Shown piece after piece: positions 1 to 7,719 of a stretch of 33,071 bases of DNA. The stretch comes from Rickettsiales bacterium. GTDB lineage: Bacteria > Pseudomonadota > Alphaproteobacteria > Rickettsiales > SXRF01. The position numbers were made by a program, and so were the translations under genes. Numbering within the stretch: position 1 is the first letter of the stretch; each line of letters opens with the position of its first letter. The stretch is from NCBI GenBank assembly GCA_947459535.1, contig CANHDY010000008.1, forward strand, positions 1-33,071, written 5' to 3'. The notes below the pieces were generated by a model. That model did no database searches. It was not told where the DNA came from and saw only the letters and a list, made by a program, of their open reading frames with translations.

Positions 1-483
1 GAATCCGGCACAAAATTCTATACCGGCCTTGAATCTGCGAAAGAGTCGCCTCTGGCGAGAAGCTTGTTTGAAGCGGGCGATGTCGAGGCGGTGTTTTTCG
101 GCAGCGATTTCATTACCATCACCAAAAACGAAGCTAGCCACTGGGAAGCACTGCGCCCCATCCTGCTGTCGATTATTCTCGACCATTTCACAGCCGGTAA
201 GCCTGTGATTGTCAGCGGCGCCACGGCTACGAATACCGCAAACGCCGAAGATAGCGAGCTGGTGAAACAAATCAAAGAACTGATCGACACCCGCGTGCGC
301 CCGGCGGTGGCGCAGGATGGCGGCGATATTATTTTTCGCGGCTTTGAAGATGGCATCGTGCAGCTCGAACTGCACGGCTCATGCTCCGGCTGCCCCAGCT
401 CAACCGTGACGCTGAAAAACGGCATTGAAAATATGCTGAAGCATTATGTGCCGGAAGTGGTGGCGGTCGAGGCGGTGAATTAG
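1..483 (+). CDS. NfuA/NifU-type Fe-S cluster scaffold protein, 5' end outside window
   Basis: The frame is open from base 1 and reads ESGTKFYTGL before the first internal Met at 64, so the gene begins upstream. The visible N-terminal part (SPLARSLFEAGDVEAVFFG, then DFITITK) is typical of the Nfu_N domain. The C-terminal half is a NifU domain with the cluster-binding CxxC at 382-393 (CSGC within HGSCSGCPSS). Proteins of this family assemble a 4Fe-4S cluster between two subunits through this CxxC and pass it to apo-enzymes in the cytoplasm. A stretch around TATNTANAEDSELVKQ links the two domains. The stop at 481-483 is 3 nt before the next start, so the antiporter gene is probably co-transcribed. 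The family is clear; only the N-terminus is missing. Confidence 0.93.
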   Translation, partial: ESGTKFYTGLESAKESPLARSLFEAGDVEAVFFGSDFITITKNEASHWEALRPILLSIILDHFTAGKPVIVSGATATNTANAEDSELVKQIKELIDTRVRPAVAQDGGDIIFRGFEDGIVQLELHGSCSGCPSSTVTLKNGIENMLKHYVPEVVAVEAVN

Positions 484-486
484 CGC

Positions 487-1443
487 GTGACGCCCTTTAT
501 CCTGCAGATTCTGTTTGGTATCACCCTGCTGGTTGCAGGCGGCGAGCTACTGGTGCGCGGCGCCGTAACGGTTGCCAAATATTTCAAACTTTCCACCACG
601 GTGATTGGCCTGACCATCGTTGCTTACGGCACCTCCTCGCCGGAAATGATTGTGAGCATTCAGGCCGCAGCTGGCGGCAGCCCGGACATTTCGCTAGGCA
701 ATGTGATTGGCAGTAATATCGGCAATATCCTTGCCATTCTCGCCCTTGTTGCCATCATCACGCCCCTTAGAGCCTGCCCGGATCTGATCAAACGCGATGG
801 CTGGATCATGGTGGGTGTATCGGCATTGTTATGGCTGCTGTGCCTTGATGGTGAGGTGAGTCGCTTTGATGCGCTGATCTTTTTAAGCGGTGCGTTTTAT
901 TACACTTACCGTACGATTCAGAGCTCGAAGCTGCGCCCGGTGCTGCCGGTGCCCGAGGCGCAGGAAGTGCCGAATACCGAGAAAAAAGCCTGCCTGCCCT
1001 GCGCGGTTGCTTACATCGCCGTTGGCCTAGGACTCCTCACCACCGGCGCGGATATCCTGATTGATGGCTCCAGCGGTTTAGCTCGCATGTTCGGCGTTTC
1101 AGATGCAGTGATTGGCCTGACCATTGTCGCCATCGGCACCTCGACGCCGGAGCTGATTACCTCGCTCGTTGCCGCTTTCCGCAAGCAGGCAGATTTGTCG
1201 ATCGCCAACATCATCGGCAGCAATATTTTCAATATCTTAGGCATTGTTGGCGTCTCCGCCGCCATCACGCCGATTGCGGTTTCCGCTCAATTCCTGAGTG
1301 TTGATTTGTACGTGATGATTGGCGCGGCGCTGATCGGCCTTTGGATGCTTTATTCCAAACACACACTCTCGCGGCTGGAAGGGGCGGTGCTTCTGTTGCT
1401 TTATGTGGCATATGTTGTATATCAGTACGCTTTCACTGTCTAA
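487..1443 (+). CDS. Calcium/sodium antiporter (CaCA family, YrbG-like)
   Basis: 318 aa starting at GTG 487, 3 nt after the nfu stop. The protein is hydrophobic throughout, with about ten predicted membrane segments, and is built of two homologous halves. Each half carries the ion-binding alpha-repeat signature: YGTSSPEMIVSIQAA near residues 47-61 and IGTSTPELITSLVAA near 217-231, each followed by an IIGSNI- or VIGSNI-type motif. These repeats define the Na+/Ca2+ exchanger superfamily, which exports Ca2+ across the inner membrane using a cation gradient. The length matches bacterial YrbG. A polar loop (about residues 150-170) separates the halves. The exact ion specificity cannot be read from the sequence. 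Confidence 0.93.
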   Translation: MTPFILQILFGITLLVAGGELLVRGAVTVAKYFKLSTTVIGLTIVAYGTSSPEMIVSIQAAAGGSPDISLGNVIGSNIGNILAILALVAIITPLRACPDLIKRDGWIMVGVSALLWLLCLDGEVSRFDALIFLSGAFYYTYRTIQSSKLRPVLPVPEAQEVPNTEKKACLPCAVAYIAVGLGLLTTGADILIDGSSGLARMFGVSDAVIGLTIVAIGTSTPELITSLVAAFRKQADLSIANIIGSNIFNILGIVGVSAAITPIAVSAQFLSVDLYVMIGAALIGLWMLYSKHTLSRLEGAVLLLLYVAYVVYQYAFTV

Positions 1444-1448
1444 CTAGA

Positions 1449-1516
1449 GTCATTGCGATCGAAGCGAAGCAATCCAGCCAATGGATCGCCATGTCGCTAT
1501 CGCCCCTCGCGATGAC
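1449..1516. repeat. 68-bp palindromic repeat between the antiporter gene and secF
   Basis: Outer arms GTCATTGCGA (1449-1458) and TCGCGATGAC (1507-1516) pair at 9 of 10 positions. A second pair, ATCCA (1472-1476) and TGGAT (1482-1486), closes the centre. The sequence (GAAGCGAAGCAATCC facing GGATCGCC) matches a palindrome type I know from many alphaproteobacterial intergenic regions. It fills almost all of the 87-bp gap. Its right end lies just before GAAAGAG (1519-1525), which is the likely ribosome binding site of secF. Confidence 0.75.
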
Positions 1517-1530
1517 ACGAAAGAGTTTTT

Positions 1531-2463
1531 ATGCCCCTGCAAATTTTTGCCACCCGTCCGAATTTCGATTTCATGGGCAAACGCTGGCTTGGTTTCATCG
1601 TATCTGGCCTGCTGACGCTTGGCTCGATTGGGCTGGTATTCACGCAGGGTCTTAACCTCGGTATTGATTTTACCGGCGGGATCCTGATGGAGATCCAGAC
1701 ACAAAAACCTGCTGATCTAGGAAAGATGCGCGAAGCACTCTCAGGCCATGGGTTTGGCGAAATCTCACTGCAGAATATTGGTGATGATAAGAATGTGATG
1801 ATCCGGATTCAAGTCTCTGAAACGGACGATCAGGCAAAAATCACGTCCAAAGTAAAAGAGCTTCTGGCTACGTCATTTGGCGAAGGCATCGATTATCGCA
1901 AAATTGATTATGTCGGCCCCACCGTCGGTGAAGAGTTGATGGTGAACGGCGCCATTGCCGTATTTCTGTCTTTCCTATCGATTCTGGTCTATGTCTGGTT
2001 TCGTTTTGAATGGCAATATGGTTTCGGCGCCATTCTCGCGCTGGTTCATGATGCCATCATGATCATTGGATTTTTTGCTGTCACGCGCTTTGAATTTGGC
2101 CTCACGGCGGTGGCTGCTATTCTTACCATTGTCGGTTACTCTATTAATGACTCGGTGGTGATCTACGACCGCATCCGCGAGAACATGCGCCGCTACAAAA
2201 AGATGCCCGTGTTCGATCTACTCAATATCAGCATCAACGAGACACTTTCGCGCACCATCCTCACCGCTTCCACCACCCTGCTTGCCGCACTCGCGCTGGC
2301 ACTGTTTGGCGGCGAGGTGATCGCGGGCTTTTCATGGGCGATGGTGTTTGGCGTGATTGTCGGCACCTATTCGTCGGTCTATATCTCTGCACCAACGCTG
2401 CTTTATTTAAAGATTCGCACCGAAGGGCAGGAAGCTGCCCAGTCGCCAGCCACGATTCACTAG
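1531..2463 (+). CDS. secF: Protein translocase subunit SecF
   Basis: 310 aa, typical for SecF. It has the first membrane segment near residues 17-38, followed by the conserved LGIDFTGG motif. A periplasmic P1 domain of about 80 residues comes next, then the membrane bundle with GPTVGEELMVNGAIA, the YSINDSVVIYDRIREN motif and the C-terminal GVIVGTYSSVYISAP segment. SecF with SecD forms the proton-driven complex that helps pull preproteins through SecYEG. secD is usually directly upstream, but here the upstream gene is an ion antiporter, so secD must be elsewhere. The start at ATG 1531 has GAAAGAG as a plausible Shine-Dalgarno sequence. The leader carries a palindromic repeat. Confidence 0.97.
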   Translation: MPLQIFATRPNFDFMGKRWLGFIVSGLLTLGSIGLVFTQGLNLGIDFTGGILMEIQTQKPADLGKMREALSGHGFGEISLQNIGDDKNVMIRIQVSETDDQAKITSKVKELLATSFGEGIDYRKIDYVGPTVGEELMVNGAIAVFLSFLSILVYVWFRFEWQYGFGAILALVHDAIMIIGFFAVTRFEFGLTAVAAILTIVGYSINDSVVIYDRIRENMRRYKKMPVFDLLNISINETLSRTILTASTTLLAALALALFGGEVIAGFSWAMVFGVIVGTYSSVYISAPTLLYLKIRTEGQEAAQSPATIH

Positions 2464-2491
2464 CTGGAGACGGAAGACTGGAGACGACACG

Positions 2492-2929
2492 ATGGAACAT
2501 CCCGGACTTCATGGCTATTATTTTGAGGAGCTGAGCCTCGGGCAGCAGGCGAGCGTCTCGCGCACCATCACCGAAACTGACCTTCGCAACTTTTCCGGCG
2601 TGTCCGGCGATACCAACCCGATGCACCTGAGCGAAGAATTCGCTAAGCAAACCATCTTTGGCGGCACCATTGTGCATGGCATGCTCACCGCCAGCCTGAT
2701 TTCCGCCGTCATCGGCACCAAGCTGCCCGGCCCGGGCTGCATCTACATGAGCCAGAGCCTCAAATTCCTTGCGCCCGTGCGCGTGGGCGATACGGTGTAT
2801 GCCACCGCTACCGTGAAGGCGCTGGTGCCGGAGAAAAAACGCGTGGTGCTGACCACGCAGTGTTTTGTTAAGGAGACGCTGGTGGTGGATGGCGAAGCGC
2901 TGATTAAGGTGCCTTCTAAAAAGGATTAA
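2492..2929 (+). CDS. MaoC-like (R)-specific enoyl-CoA hydratase
   Basis: 145 aa, a single hot-dog domain. The hydratase-2 motif is complete: SGDTNPMH at residues 38-45, with the expected catalytic Asp40 and His45. GGTIVHGMLTASLIS follows, and SLKFLAPVRVGDTV lies near 90-103. Short proteins of this type (PhaJ-like) hydrate trans-2-enoyl-CoA to (R)-3-hydroxyacyl-CoA, often linking beta-oxidation to polyhydroxyalkanoate synthesis. GGAGACGAC precedes ATG 2492 as a ribosome binding site. A 3-hydroxybutyrate dehydrogenase elsewhere in this window fits hydroxybutyrate metabolism, but the substrate is inferred from family only. It could instead act on other acyl-CoAs. Confidence 0.88.
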   Translation: MEHPGLHGYYFEELSLGQQASVSRTITETDLRNFSGVSGDTNPMHLSEEFAKQTIFGGTIVHGMLTASLISAVIGTKLPGPGCIYMSQSLKFLAPVRVGDTVYATATVKALVPEKKRVVLTTQCFVKETLVVDGEALIKVPSKKD

Positions 2930-3002
2930 GCATTAGGGATTGGGGATTATGGGTTGACTTTAACAATGCTCGCTCTACTCCCTAAAACCAAATCCCTAAT
3001 GC
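2930..3002. repeat. Inverted repeat of degenerate 7-mers between maoC and ribF
   Basis: The left arm reads as heptads ATTAGGG, ATTGGGG, ATTATGG (2932-2952). The right arm, read on the minus strand from 3000 down to 2980, gives ATTAGGG, ATTTGGT, TTTAGGG. The outer 12 bp (2930-2941 with 2991-3002) pair perfectly. It starts on the base after the maoC stop and is followed by T7 (3006-3012), which directly abuts the ribF ATG. Confidence 0.75.
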
Positions 3003-3012
3003 CTATTTTTTT

Positions 3013-3936
3013 ATGCATCTCATCCGCGACCTGAAACCCGACCACTTCCCAAAAGGCTGCGTGCTGGCGATTGGCAATTTTGACGGTGTGCATCTGGGGC
3101 ACCGCGACATCATCACGCGCTGCGTGGCACTGGCGCGCGCCGAGGGGGTGCCAGCGGTGGTGATGAGTTTTGAGCCCCATCCAAGGGAATTTTTTGGCCG
3201 CACGAACGAACCGCTCAGGATTTTCTCGCCCAAGCAGAAAGCCCTCGCGCTGAAAGCGCTCGGGGTGGATGCGCTGCTGCTGCTGCGTTTTAACCACGAG
3301 CTTGCCGCCACCAGCGCCGATGATTTTGTAAAAAAACTGCTCTTCAGGACGCTGCGTGTGCGCCATGTGGTGACTGGTCAGAACTTCGCCTTTGGCAAGG
3401 GCAGGGGCGGCGGCAGTGATTTCCTGACCGAGCAGGCGCACGCCCATGGCTTTGGCTTTACCGCCTGCGCGCAGCTGACGGATGCACAAGGCCATATGAT
3501 TTCTTCCAGCGCCATTCGCACCGCACTGAAAGATGGCGACCTTAAAACGGCACGCGCCATGCTGGGGGATGATTATGGCATCGCAGGCCACGTGATTCAT
3601 GGCGAAAAGCGCGGGCGAACCATCGGCTTTCCCACCATGAACCTCGCCCTGAAGAAACGCTTTATCCCACGAAAAGGCGTCTATGCAGCGACGCTGAAAG
3701 TCGCGGGCGAGCGCTATGATGCGGTGGTCAATATCGGCATCAAACCCACCTTCGGCAGCCATGCGCCGCTTCTTGAAGCCCACGCCTTCGGGCTTGAAGG
3801 CGATATGTATGGCCGCTATGCATGCATCACGCTTAAGGCTTTCCTTCGCGATGAAATGCGCTATGAATCGCTTGACCTACTCAAAGCTCAGATTACCCAT
3901 GACGCCAGCCTCGCCCGACAACTCCTCGCCAACTAA
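3013..3936 (+). CDS. ribF: Bifunctional riboflavin kinase / FAD synthetase
   Basis: 307 aa, full length for RibF. The N-terminal FAD synthetase domain has the nucleotidyltransferase motif GNFDGVHLGH at residues 21-30 and later VTGQNFAFGKGRGG and ISSSAIR. The C-terminal riboflavin kinase domain has GRTIGFPTMN near residues 201-210 (PTMN replaces the common PTAN), GVYAATLKV, NIGIKPTF and a C-terminal LRDEMRYESLDLLKAQI. It converts riboflavin to FMN and then FAD. No Shine-Dalgarno sequence precedes ATG 3013: the upstream bases are a hairpin-forming repeat and T7. No other in-frame start would keep the N-terminal motif. It heads a long run of overlapping genes, and lspA starts inside its last 38 nt. 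Confidence 0.97.
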   Translation: MHLIRDLKPDHFPKGCVLAIGNFDGVHLGHRDIITRCVALARAEGVPAVVMSFEPHPREFFGRTNEPLRIFSPKQKALALKALGVDALLLLRFNHELAATSADDFVKKLLFRTLRVRHVVTGQNFAFGKGRGGGSDFLTEQAHAHGFGFTACAQLTDAQGHMISSSAIRTALKDGDLKTARAMLGDDYGIAGHVIHGEKRGRTIGFPTMNLALKKRFIPRKGVYAATLKVAGERYDAVVNIGIKPTFGSHAPLLEAHAFGLEGDMYGRYACITLKAFLRDEMRYESLDLLKAQITHDASLARQLLAN

Positions 3937-4414
3937 GCCGCGCTATCTACTGCTCGGGCTGGGTGTGGCGCTGTGCATCTTCATCGCCGACCAGCTATGC
4001 AAATGGTGGATGCTCGAGATCATCGATATTGATGCGCGCCCGCCCATTGAGGTGACTGGTTTTTTTAACCTGGTGATGGTGTGGAACCCGGGCGTGAGCT
4101 TTGGCATGTTCGCCCGCCACGATATGCCGATGGTGCTTTCAGCGGTTGCCATCGCCATTTGCTGTATTCTGTTTATGTGGCTGAAAAAAGCCGAAACACG
4201 CTATGTGGCGATTGCCATCGGCCTCGTGATTGGCGGCGCGCTGGGCAATGTGATGGATCGGTTTCGCTTCGGGGCGGTGGCGGATTTTTTTGATTTCCAC
4301 CTAAGCGGCCTGCACTGGCCGGCCTTCAATATCGCCGATAGCTGCATTTTTATCGGAGTTGCCGTTTTGCTGCTGGATAGTATAGTGACCAAGCCCAAGA
4401 GGGATGAAAGATAA
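3899..4414 (+). CDS. lspA: Lipoprotein signal peptidase (signal peptidase II)
   Basis: 171 aa from ATG 3899, which lies inside the end of ribF (38-nt overlap). Later in-frame starts would remove the first membrane segment. An open frame extends upstream to 3716, but that part is only the shadow of ribF. Four membrane segments are visible. The two catalytic aspartates of this aspartyl protease are present: Asp120 in GNVMDRF and Asp147 in FNIADS. NLVMVWNPGVSFG corresponds to the conserved periplasmic loop. The enzyme removes signal peptides from prolipoproteins after the lipid is attached. The next gene encodes a lipoprotein, a natural substrate. Confidence 0.96.
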   Translation: MTPASPDNSSPTKPRYLLLGLGVALCIFIADQLCKWWMLEIIDIDARPPIEVTGFFNLVMVWNPGVSFGMFARHDMPMVLSAVAIAICCILFMWLKKAETRYVAIAIGLVIGGALGNVMDRFRFGAVADFFDFHLSGLHWPAFNIADSCIFIGVAVLLLDSIVTKPKRDER

Positions 4415-5018
4415 AACGATGAAAAATGAACTGACCAAAACAAGTCTCGCACTATGCCTGATAATGCTCGCTGGCTGCGGCACCACCACCGTGAAAGAAA
4501 CACTCGGCATTGACCAGCGCGCGCCGGATGAATTCCGCGTGGTCTCGCGCCCGCCACTTTCCGTGCCACCACAATTCAGCCTGCGCCCGCCAGCTGTGCC
4601 CGATGGCACCACCACCACCGGTGCGGATGACAAAGCGCGCGCCGCTGTTGTGGGGGTTGCAGCCCCGGAGGATAATCGGTTCGTACTGCAACCGCAGCCA
4701 GGCCAGAGCACACCCGCAGCGCCCGCCAGCAGCAAAACCAGCGCCGAACAGCGCCTGCTTGAACAGGCCGGCGCCGCCAGCGCTGACCCCACCGTGCGCC
4801 GCGAGCTGGCCGAAGAAAAATTGATCCGCCAGCAGCAGAAAGAAGAGCGCCCATGGTGGGATCTTGGCCTTGCGCCTGAGAAAAAAGAACCCGTGGTGGA
4901 TGCCAGAGGTGAAGCCGAGCGTCTTGAGAAAAACGAGCGCGAAGGCAAAGCCCCCACGGAGGGCGAAACCGCCACGACCAAACCCAAAGATCGCGGCGTT
5001 CTGGACTGGCTGTGGTAG
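4404..5018 (+). CDS. BamF-like (DUF3035) outer-membrane lipoprotein
   Basis: 204 aa. A signal peptide ends in the lipobox LAGC with Cys25, so the mature protein should be lipid-anchored. After it comes the family hallmark LGIDQRAPDEFRVVSRPPLS, then VPPQFSLRPP, near residues 34-63. The middle is a low-complexity Ala/Pro/Thr region, and the protein ends with a charged stretch and the tryptophan-rich tail LDWLW. DUF3035 proteins are known in alphaproteobacteria as BamF, an accessory lipoprotein of the beta-barrel assembly machine. The position directly after lspA and before two M16 peptidases is, to my knowledge, a recurrent alphaproteobacterial order. Start 4404 overlaps lspA by 11 nt; ATG 4419 is an alternative. 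Confidence 0.82.
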   Translation: MKDKTMKNELTKTSLALCLIMLAGCGTTTVKETLGIDQRAPDEFRVVSRPPLSVPPQFSLRPPAVPDGTTTTGADDKARAAVVGVAAPEDNRFVLQPQPGQSTPAAPASSKTSAEQRLLEQAGAASADPTVRRELAEEKLIRQQQKEERPWWDLGLAPEKKEPVVDARGEAERLEKNEREGKAPTEGETATTKPKDRGVLDWLW

Positions 5019-6343
5019 CTCGCCCCAAGCAACTCCTGTGGTCGCTCGCCGCGAGCCTGATATGGCTGACCACGCCGGCCGCCGCTCAGACGATTGAGCA
5101 CTTCACGCTAAGCAATGGCATGGAGGTCGTTGTCACCCAGAATCACCGCGTGCCGGCGGTGAGCCACATGGTGTGGTACCGCGTGGGCGCCGCGGATGAC
5201 CCGCCCGGCAAATCCGGCCTTGCCCACTTCCATGAACATGTGATGTTTCTTGGCACACCCCGCTACAGCCGCGGCCAGTATAGCGATATCATCGCCCGCC
5301 ACGGCGGCGAGCAGAATGCCTTCACCGGCTATGACGCCACTTCTTATTTTGTCAATATCGCCAAAGAACATCTGCCGCTGGTCATGGAGCTCGAGGCCGA
5401 CCGCATGCGCGGCCTTGCCCCATCGGACGAAGCGATTGCCAAAGAACGCCAGGTGATTCTGGAAGAGCGGCGCATGCGCATTGAAAATAACCCGGATGCG
5501 CTGCTGAATGAACAGGTCAGCGCCATGCTATTTCGCAACCATCCTTACCAGATTCCAGTCATTGGCTGGATGCATGAGATGGAAGGCCTCAGCAAGCAGG
5601 ATGTGCTGGATTTTCACGCGCGCCACTATCATCCGAATAATGCCATTTTGATTGTCTCCGGCGATATCACCGCCAGCGAGCTGAAGCCGCTCGCAGAAAA
5701 ATATTATGGCGCGCTGAAACGAAAAAATATTCCTCAGCGCCGTTGGCAAAGCGAGCCACCGCAGATCGCCGCGCGACGCATTTCGATGACGCATCCCAAT
5801 GTCAGCCAGCCCATCTGGAGCCGCACCTACAGCGCGGCCAGCCTGGCAGACGGCAACAAAGAACAGGCGCTACCGCTGTTTCTGCTATCACAGCTCCTCG
5901 GGGGCGGCAAAACCAGCCGGCTTTATCAGGCGCTGGTGGTGGAGCAGAAACTCGCCAGCAGCATCAATACAAGCTATAGCGGTTTTACGCTGGGCCCCGC
6001 ACAATTCGAAATCACCGCCGTGCCGGAAAAGAATGTGACGCTGGAAGCGCTGGAACAAGCCATTGATGGCGAAATTAAACGGCTCGAAAATGGCATCAGC
6101 AGCGACGAGCTCGCACGCGCCAAAACACTCTACAAAGCGGATAGTATCTATGCCCGCGAAGGCCTGTCCTCAATGGCGCGTATCATGGGCTGGATACGCA
6201 TTCTTGGCCTGCCTGCGGATTATTTCTCGCAGTGGCCGGCGCTGATTGACAAGGTGGATCAAGCAGAGGTGCTGCAGGCCGCGCGCGACACGCTGCGCGA
6301 GCAGCAATCAGTGACGGCCATCTTGCTGCCGGAGGTGAAATGA
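5012..6343 (+). CDS. M16 family zinc metallopeptidase, catalytic member
   Basis: 443 aa from GTG 5012, overlapping the previous gene by 7 nt. A signal peptide (LLWSLAASLIWLTTPAAAQ) suggests a periplasmic protein. The inverted zinc motif HxxEH is intact: His72, Glu75 and His76 in AHFHEH. The third ligand is expected at Glu151 or Glu152 in VILEERR. Further family features are GGEQNAFTGYDATSYF, HPYQIPVIGW and, in the second half, QLLGGGKTSRLYQALV. This is the active partner of a bacterial M16 pair related to mitochondrial processing peptidase and PqqL-type proteases. The substrate is unknown. Confidence 0.94.
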   Translation: MVARPKQLLWSLAASLIWLTTPAAAQTIEHFTLSNGMEVVVTQNHRVPAVSHMVWYRVGAADDPPGKSGLAHFHEHVMFLGTPRYSRGQYSDIIARHGGEQNAFTGYDATSYFVNIAKEHLPLVMELEADRMRGLAPSDEAIAKERQVILEERRMRIENNPDALLNEQVSAMLFRNHPYQIPVIGWMHEMEGLSKQDVLDFHARHYHPNNAILIVSGDITASELKPLAEKYYGALKRKNIPQRRWQSEPPQIAARRISMTHPNVSQPIWSRTYSAASLADGNKEQALPLFLLSQLLGGGKTSRLYQALVVEQKLASSINTSYSGFTLGPAQFEITAVPEKNVTLEALEQAIDGEIKRLENGISSDELARAKTLYKADSIYAREGLSSMARIMGWIRILGLPADYFSQWPALIDKVDQAEVLQAARDTLREQQSVTAILLPEVK

Positions 6344-7719
6344 TGACGTTTTTTGCCGCCCCGGCCAAGGCCGTAAAGCCTCTCTATCTGAAATGCAGGC
6401 GTCTGGTTTTTGCTGGCTCAATGATGGCGATATCCATCGCAAGCCTGCTTGCCATGACCACCGCCGCTTACGCCGCTGATGTGCAGGAAATCACGACCCA
6501 AAGCGGTATCAAAGCCTGGCTGGTGGAAGATCGCTCGCTGCCTGTTTTTGCTGTGAAAATCGCCTTCACCGGTGCTGGTAGCGCTTATGACCCCGAAGGC
6601 AGAGAAGGCCGCGCCACCATGGCCGCCGCCCTGCTGACCGAAGGCGCAGGCGCGCTGGATAGCCGCGCCTTCAGCACCGAGGTGGAATCACACGCGCTGG
6701 GGCTGCAGGTTGGCGCCGAAGAAGACCATCTCTATGTGTCGCTCGAATCGCTGAGCGAGCATCAGGACAAAGCGTTTGAGCTGCTCGGGCTTGCCCTGAC
6801 CAGCCCACGCTTTGATAGCGACTCGATGGAGCGCGTGAAAAACCAGATGCTCTCCATCATCAAACAGCAGGAAAGCCGCCCGGGCTATCAGCTGCAGCTG
6901 GCGATGGCGAGCACCATTTTCGCCGGCCACCCTTACGGCCGCACCCCGCTGGGTAGCGCCAGCAGCCTTTCGCGCCTGGCTCGCGGCGATCTGAAACATT
7001 ACCAGGAGCGCTACCTGACGCGCGGCAACATCGTGGTGGCGATCACCGGCGATCTGAGCGCGGCAGATGCGAAACGCTTACTTGAGCGGCATCTGGGCAG
7101 CCTTCCAGAACATTACGACCCAGAAACGACCATTGCCGAAGCTGAGTTTCCTGCAAAAGCGCAGCAGGTGCATGTGGATTTTGATGTGCCGCAGACCATG
7201 GTTGGCTTTGCGCTGCCCGGACTGAAGCGCACCGACCCCGACTACATGACCGCCCACGTGATGAACCATATTCTTGGTGGTGGCGGCAGCCTGAATGCAC
7301 GGCTTGGCCGCGAAATTCGTGAAAAGCGCGGGCTGGCTTATTCGGTTTATTCCGGATTGGAGCCCATGGCGCATGGCGCGCTGCTGCGCGGCGGCTTTGC
7401 CACCAGAAGCGAGCAGGCAGGCGAAGCCATCCGCACCTTGAATGACACCCTCGCCGCCTTCGCCAAAGATGGCCCCAGCGACAGCGAACTGGCCGATGCC
7501 AAAGATTTTCTGAAAGGTTCGTTTGTGCTCAGCCTGGATAGTAATGCGGAAATCGCAGCATTTCTGCTGAACATGCAGCTGCATCAGCTGGGCGCTGATT
7601 ATCTGAGCCGCCGCAATGCGCTGGTGGATGCCGTGACCGCGCCGCAGGTCGCCGCCATGGCGCAGCGGCTGATTGTGCCCGGCAGACTGCAGCTGGTCAC
7701 CGTGGGGAAAAAGCCGTGA
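6340..7719 (+). CDS. M16 family peptidase-like protein, non-catalytic partner
   Basis: 459 aa, overlapping the preceding M16 gene by ATGA. The region where the partner has HxxEH reads RATMAAALLTEG (about residues 92-103), so the zinc site is absent, as is usual for the second subunit of these pairs. The substrate-binding R/Y motif is present in REKRGLAYSVYSG near residues 327-339, as in the non-catalytic half of two-subunit M16 enzymes. The N-terminal extension is long, with the hydrophobic signal segment at about residues 28-46. ATG 6421 (Met28) would give a more normal signal peptide and is an alternative start. It probably works with the catalytic protein just upstream. Confidence 0.92.
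   Translation: MMTFFAAPAKAVKPLYLKCRRLVFAGSMMAISIASLLAMTTAAYAADVQEITTQSGIKAWLVEDRSLPVFAVKIAFTGAGSAYDPEGREGRATMAAALLTEGAGALDSRAFSTEVESHALGLQVGAEEDHLYVSLESLSEHQDKAFELLGLALTSPRFDSDSMERVKNQMLSIIKQQESRPGYQLQLAMASTIFAGHPYGRTPLGSASSLSRLARGDLKHYQERYLTRGNIVVAITGDLSAADAKRLLERHLGSLPEHYDPETTIAEAEFPAKAQQVHVDFDVPQTMVGFALPGLKRTDPDYMTAHVMNHILGGGGSLNARLGREIREKRGLAYSVYSGLEPMAHGALLRGGFATRSEQAGEAIRTLNDTLAAFAKDGPSDSELADAKDFLKGSFVLSLDSNAEIAAFLLNMQLHQLGADYLSRRNALVDAVTAPQVAAMAQRLIVPGRLQLVTVGKKP

Noticed and set aside
2991-3012. Hairpin and T7 as a normal intrinsic terminator of the upstream genes
   Set aside because: The T-run ends on the base before the ribF start codon. A working terminator here would require a ribF promoter inside the hairpin, so I list it as a repeat with a possible regulatory effect only.
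2947-3783. 278-codon open frame on the minus strand
   Set aside because: It lies fully opposite ribF, whose product has all family motifs. Its translation is rich in His, Gln and Arg with no recognisable domain, as expected for an antisense shadow in GC-rich DNA.
3716-3898. Upstream extension of the lspA frame
   Set aside because: It is an out-of-frame shadow of ribF; LspA proteins start a few residues before the first membrane helix, which fits ATG 3899.
4301-5101. 266-codon minus-strand open frame opposite the BamF-like gene
   Set aside because: Ser/Arg-rich low-complexity translation opposite the Pro/Ala-rich lipoprotein; no start or domain support.
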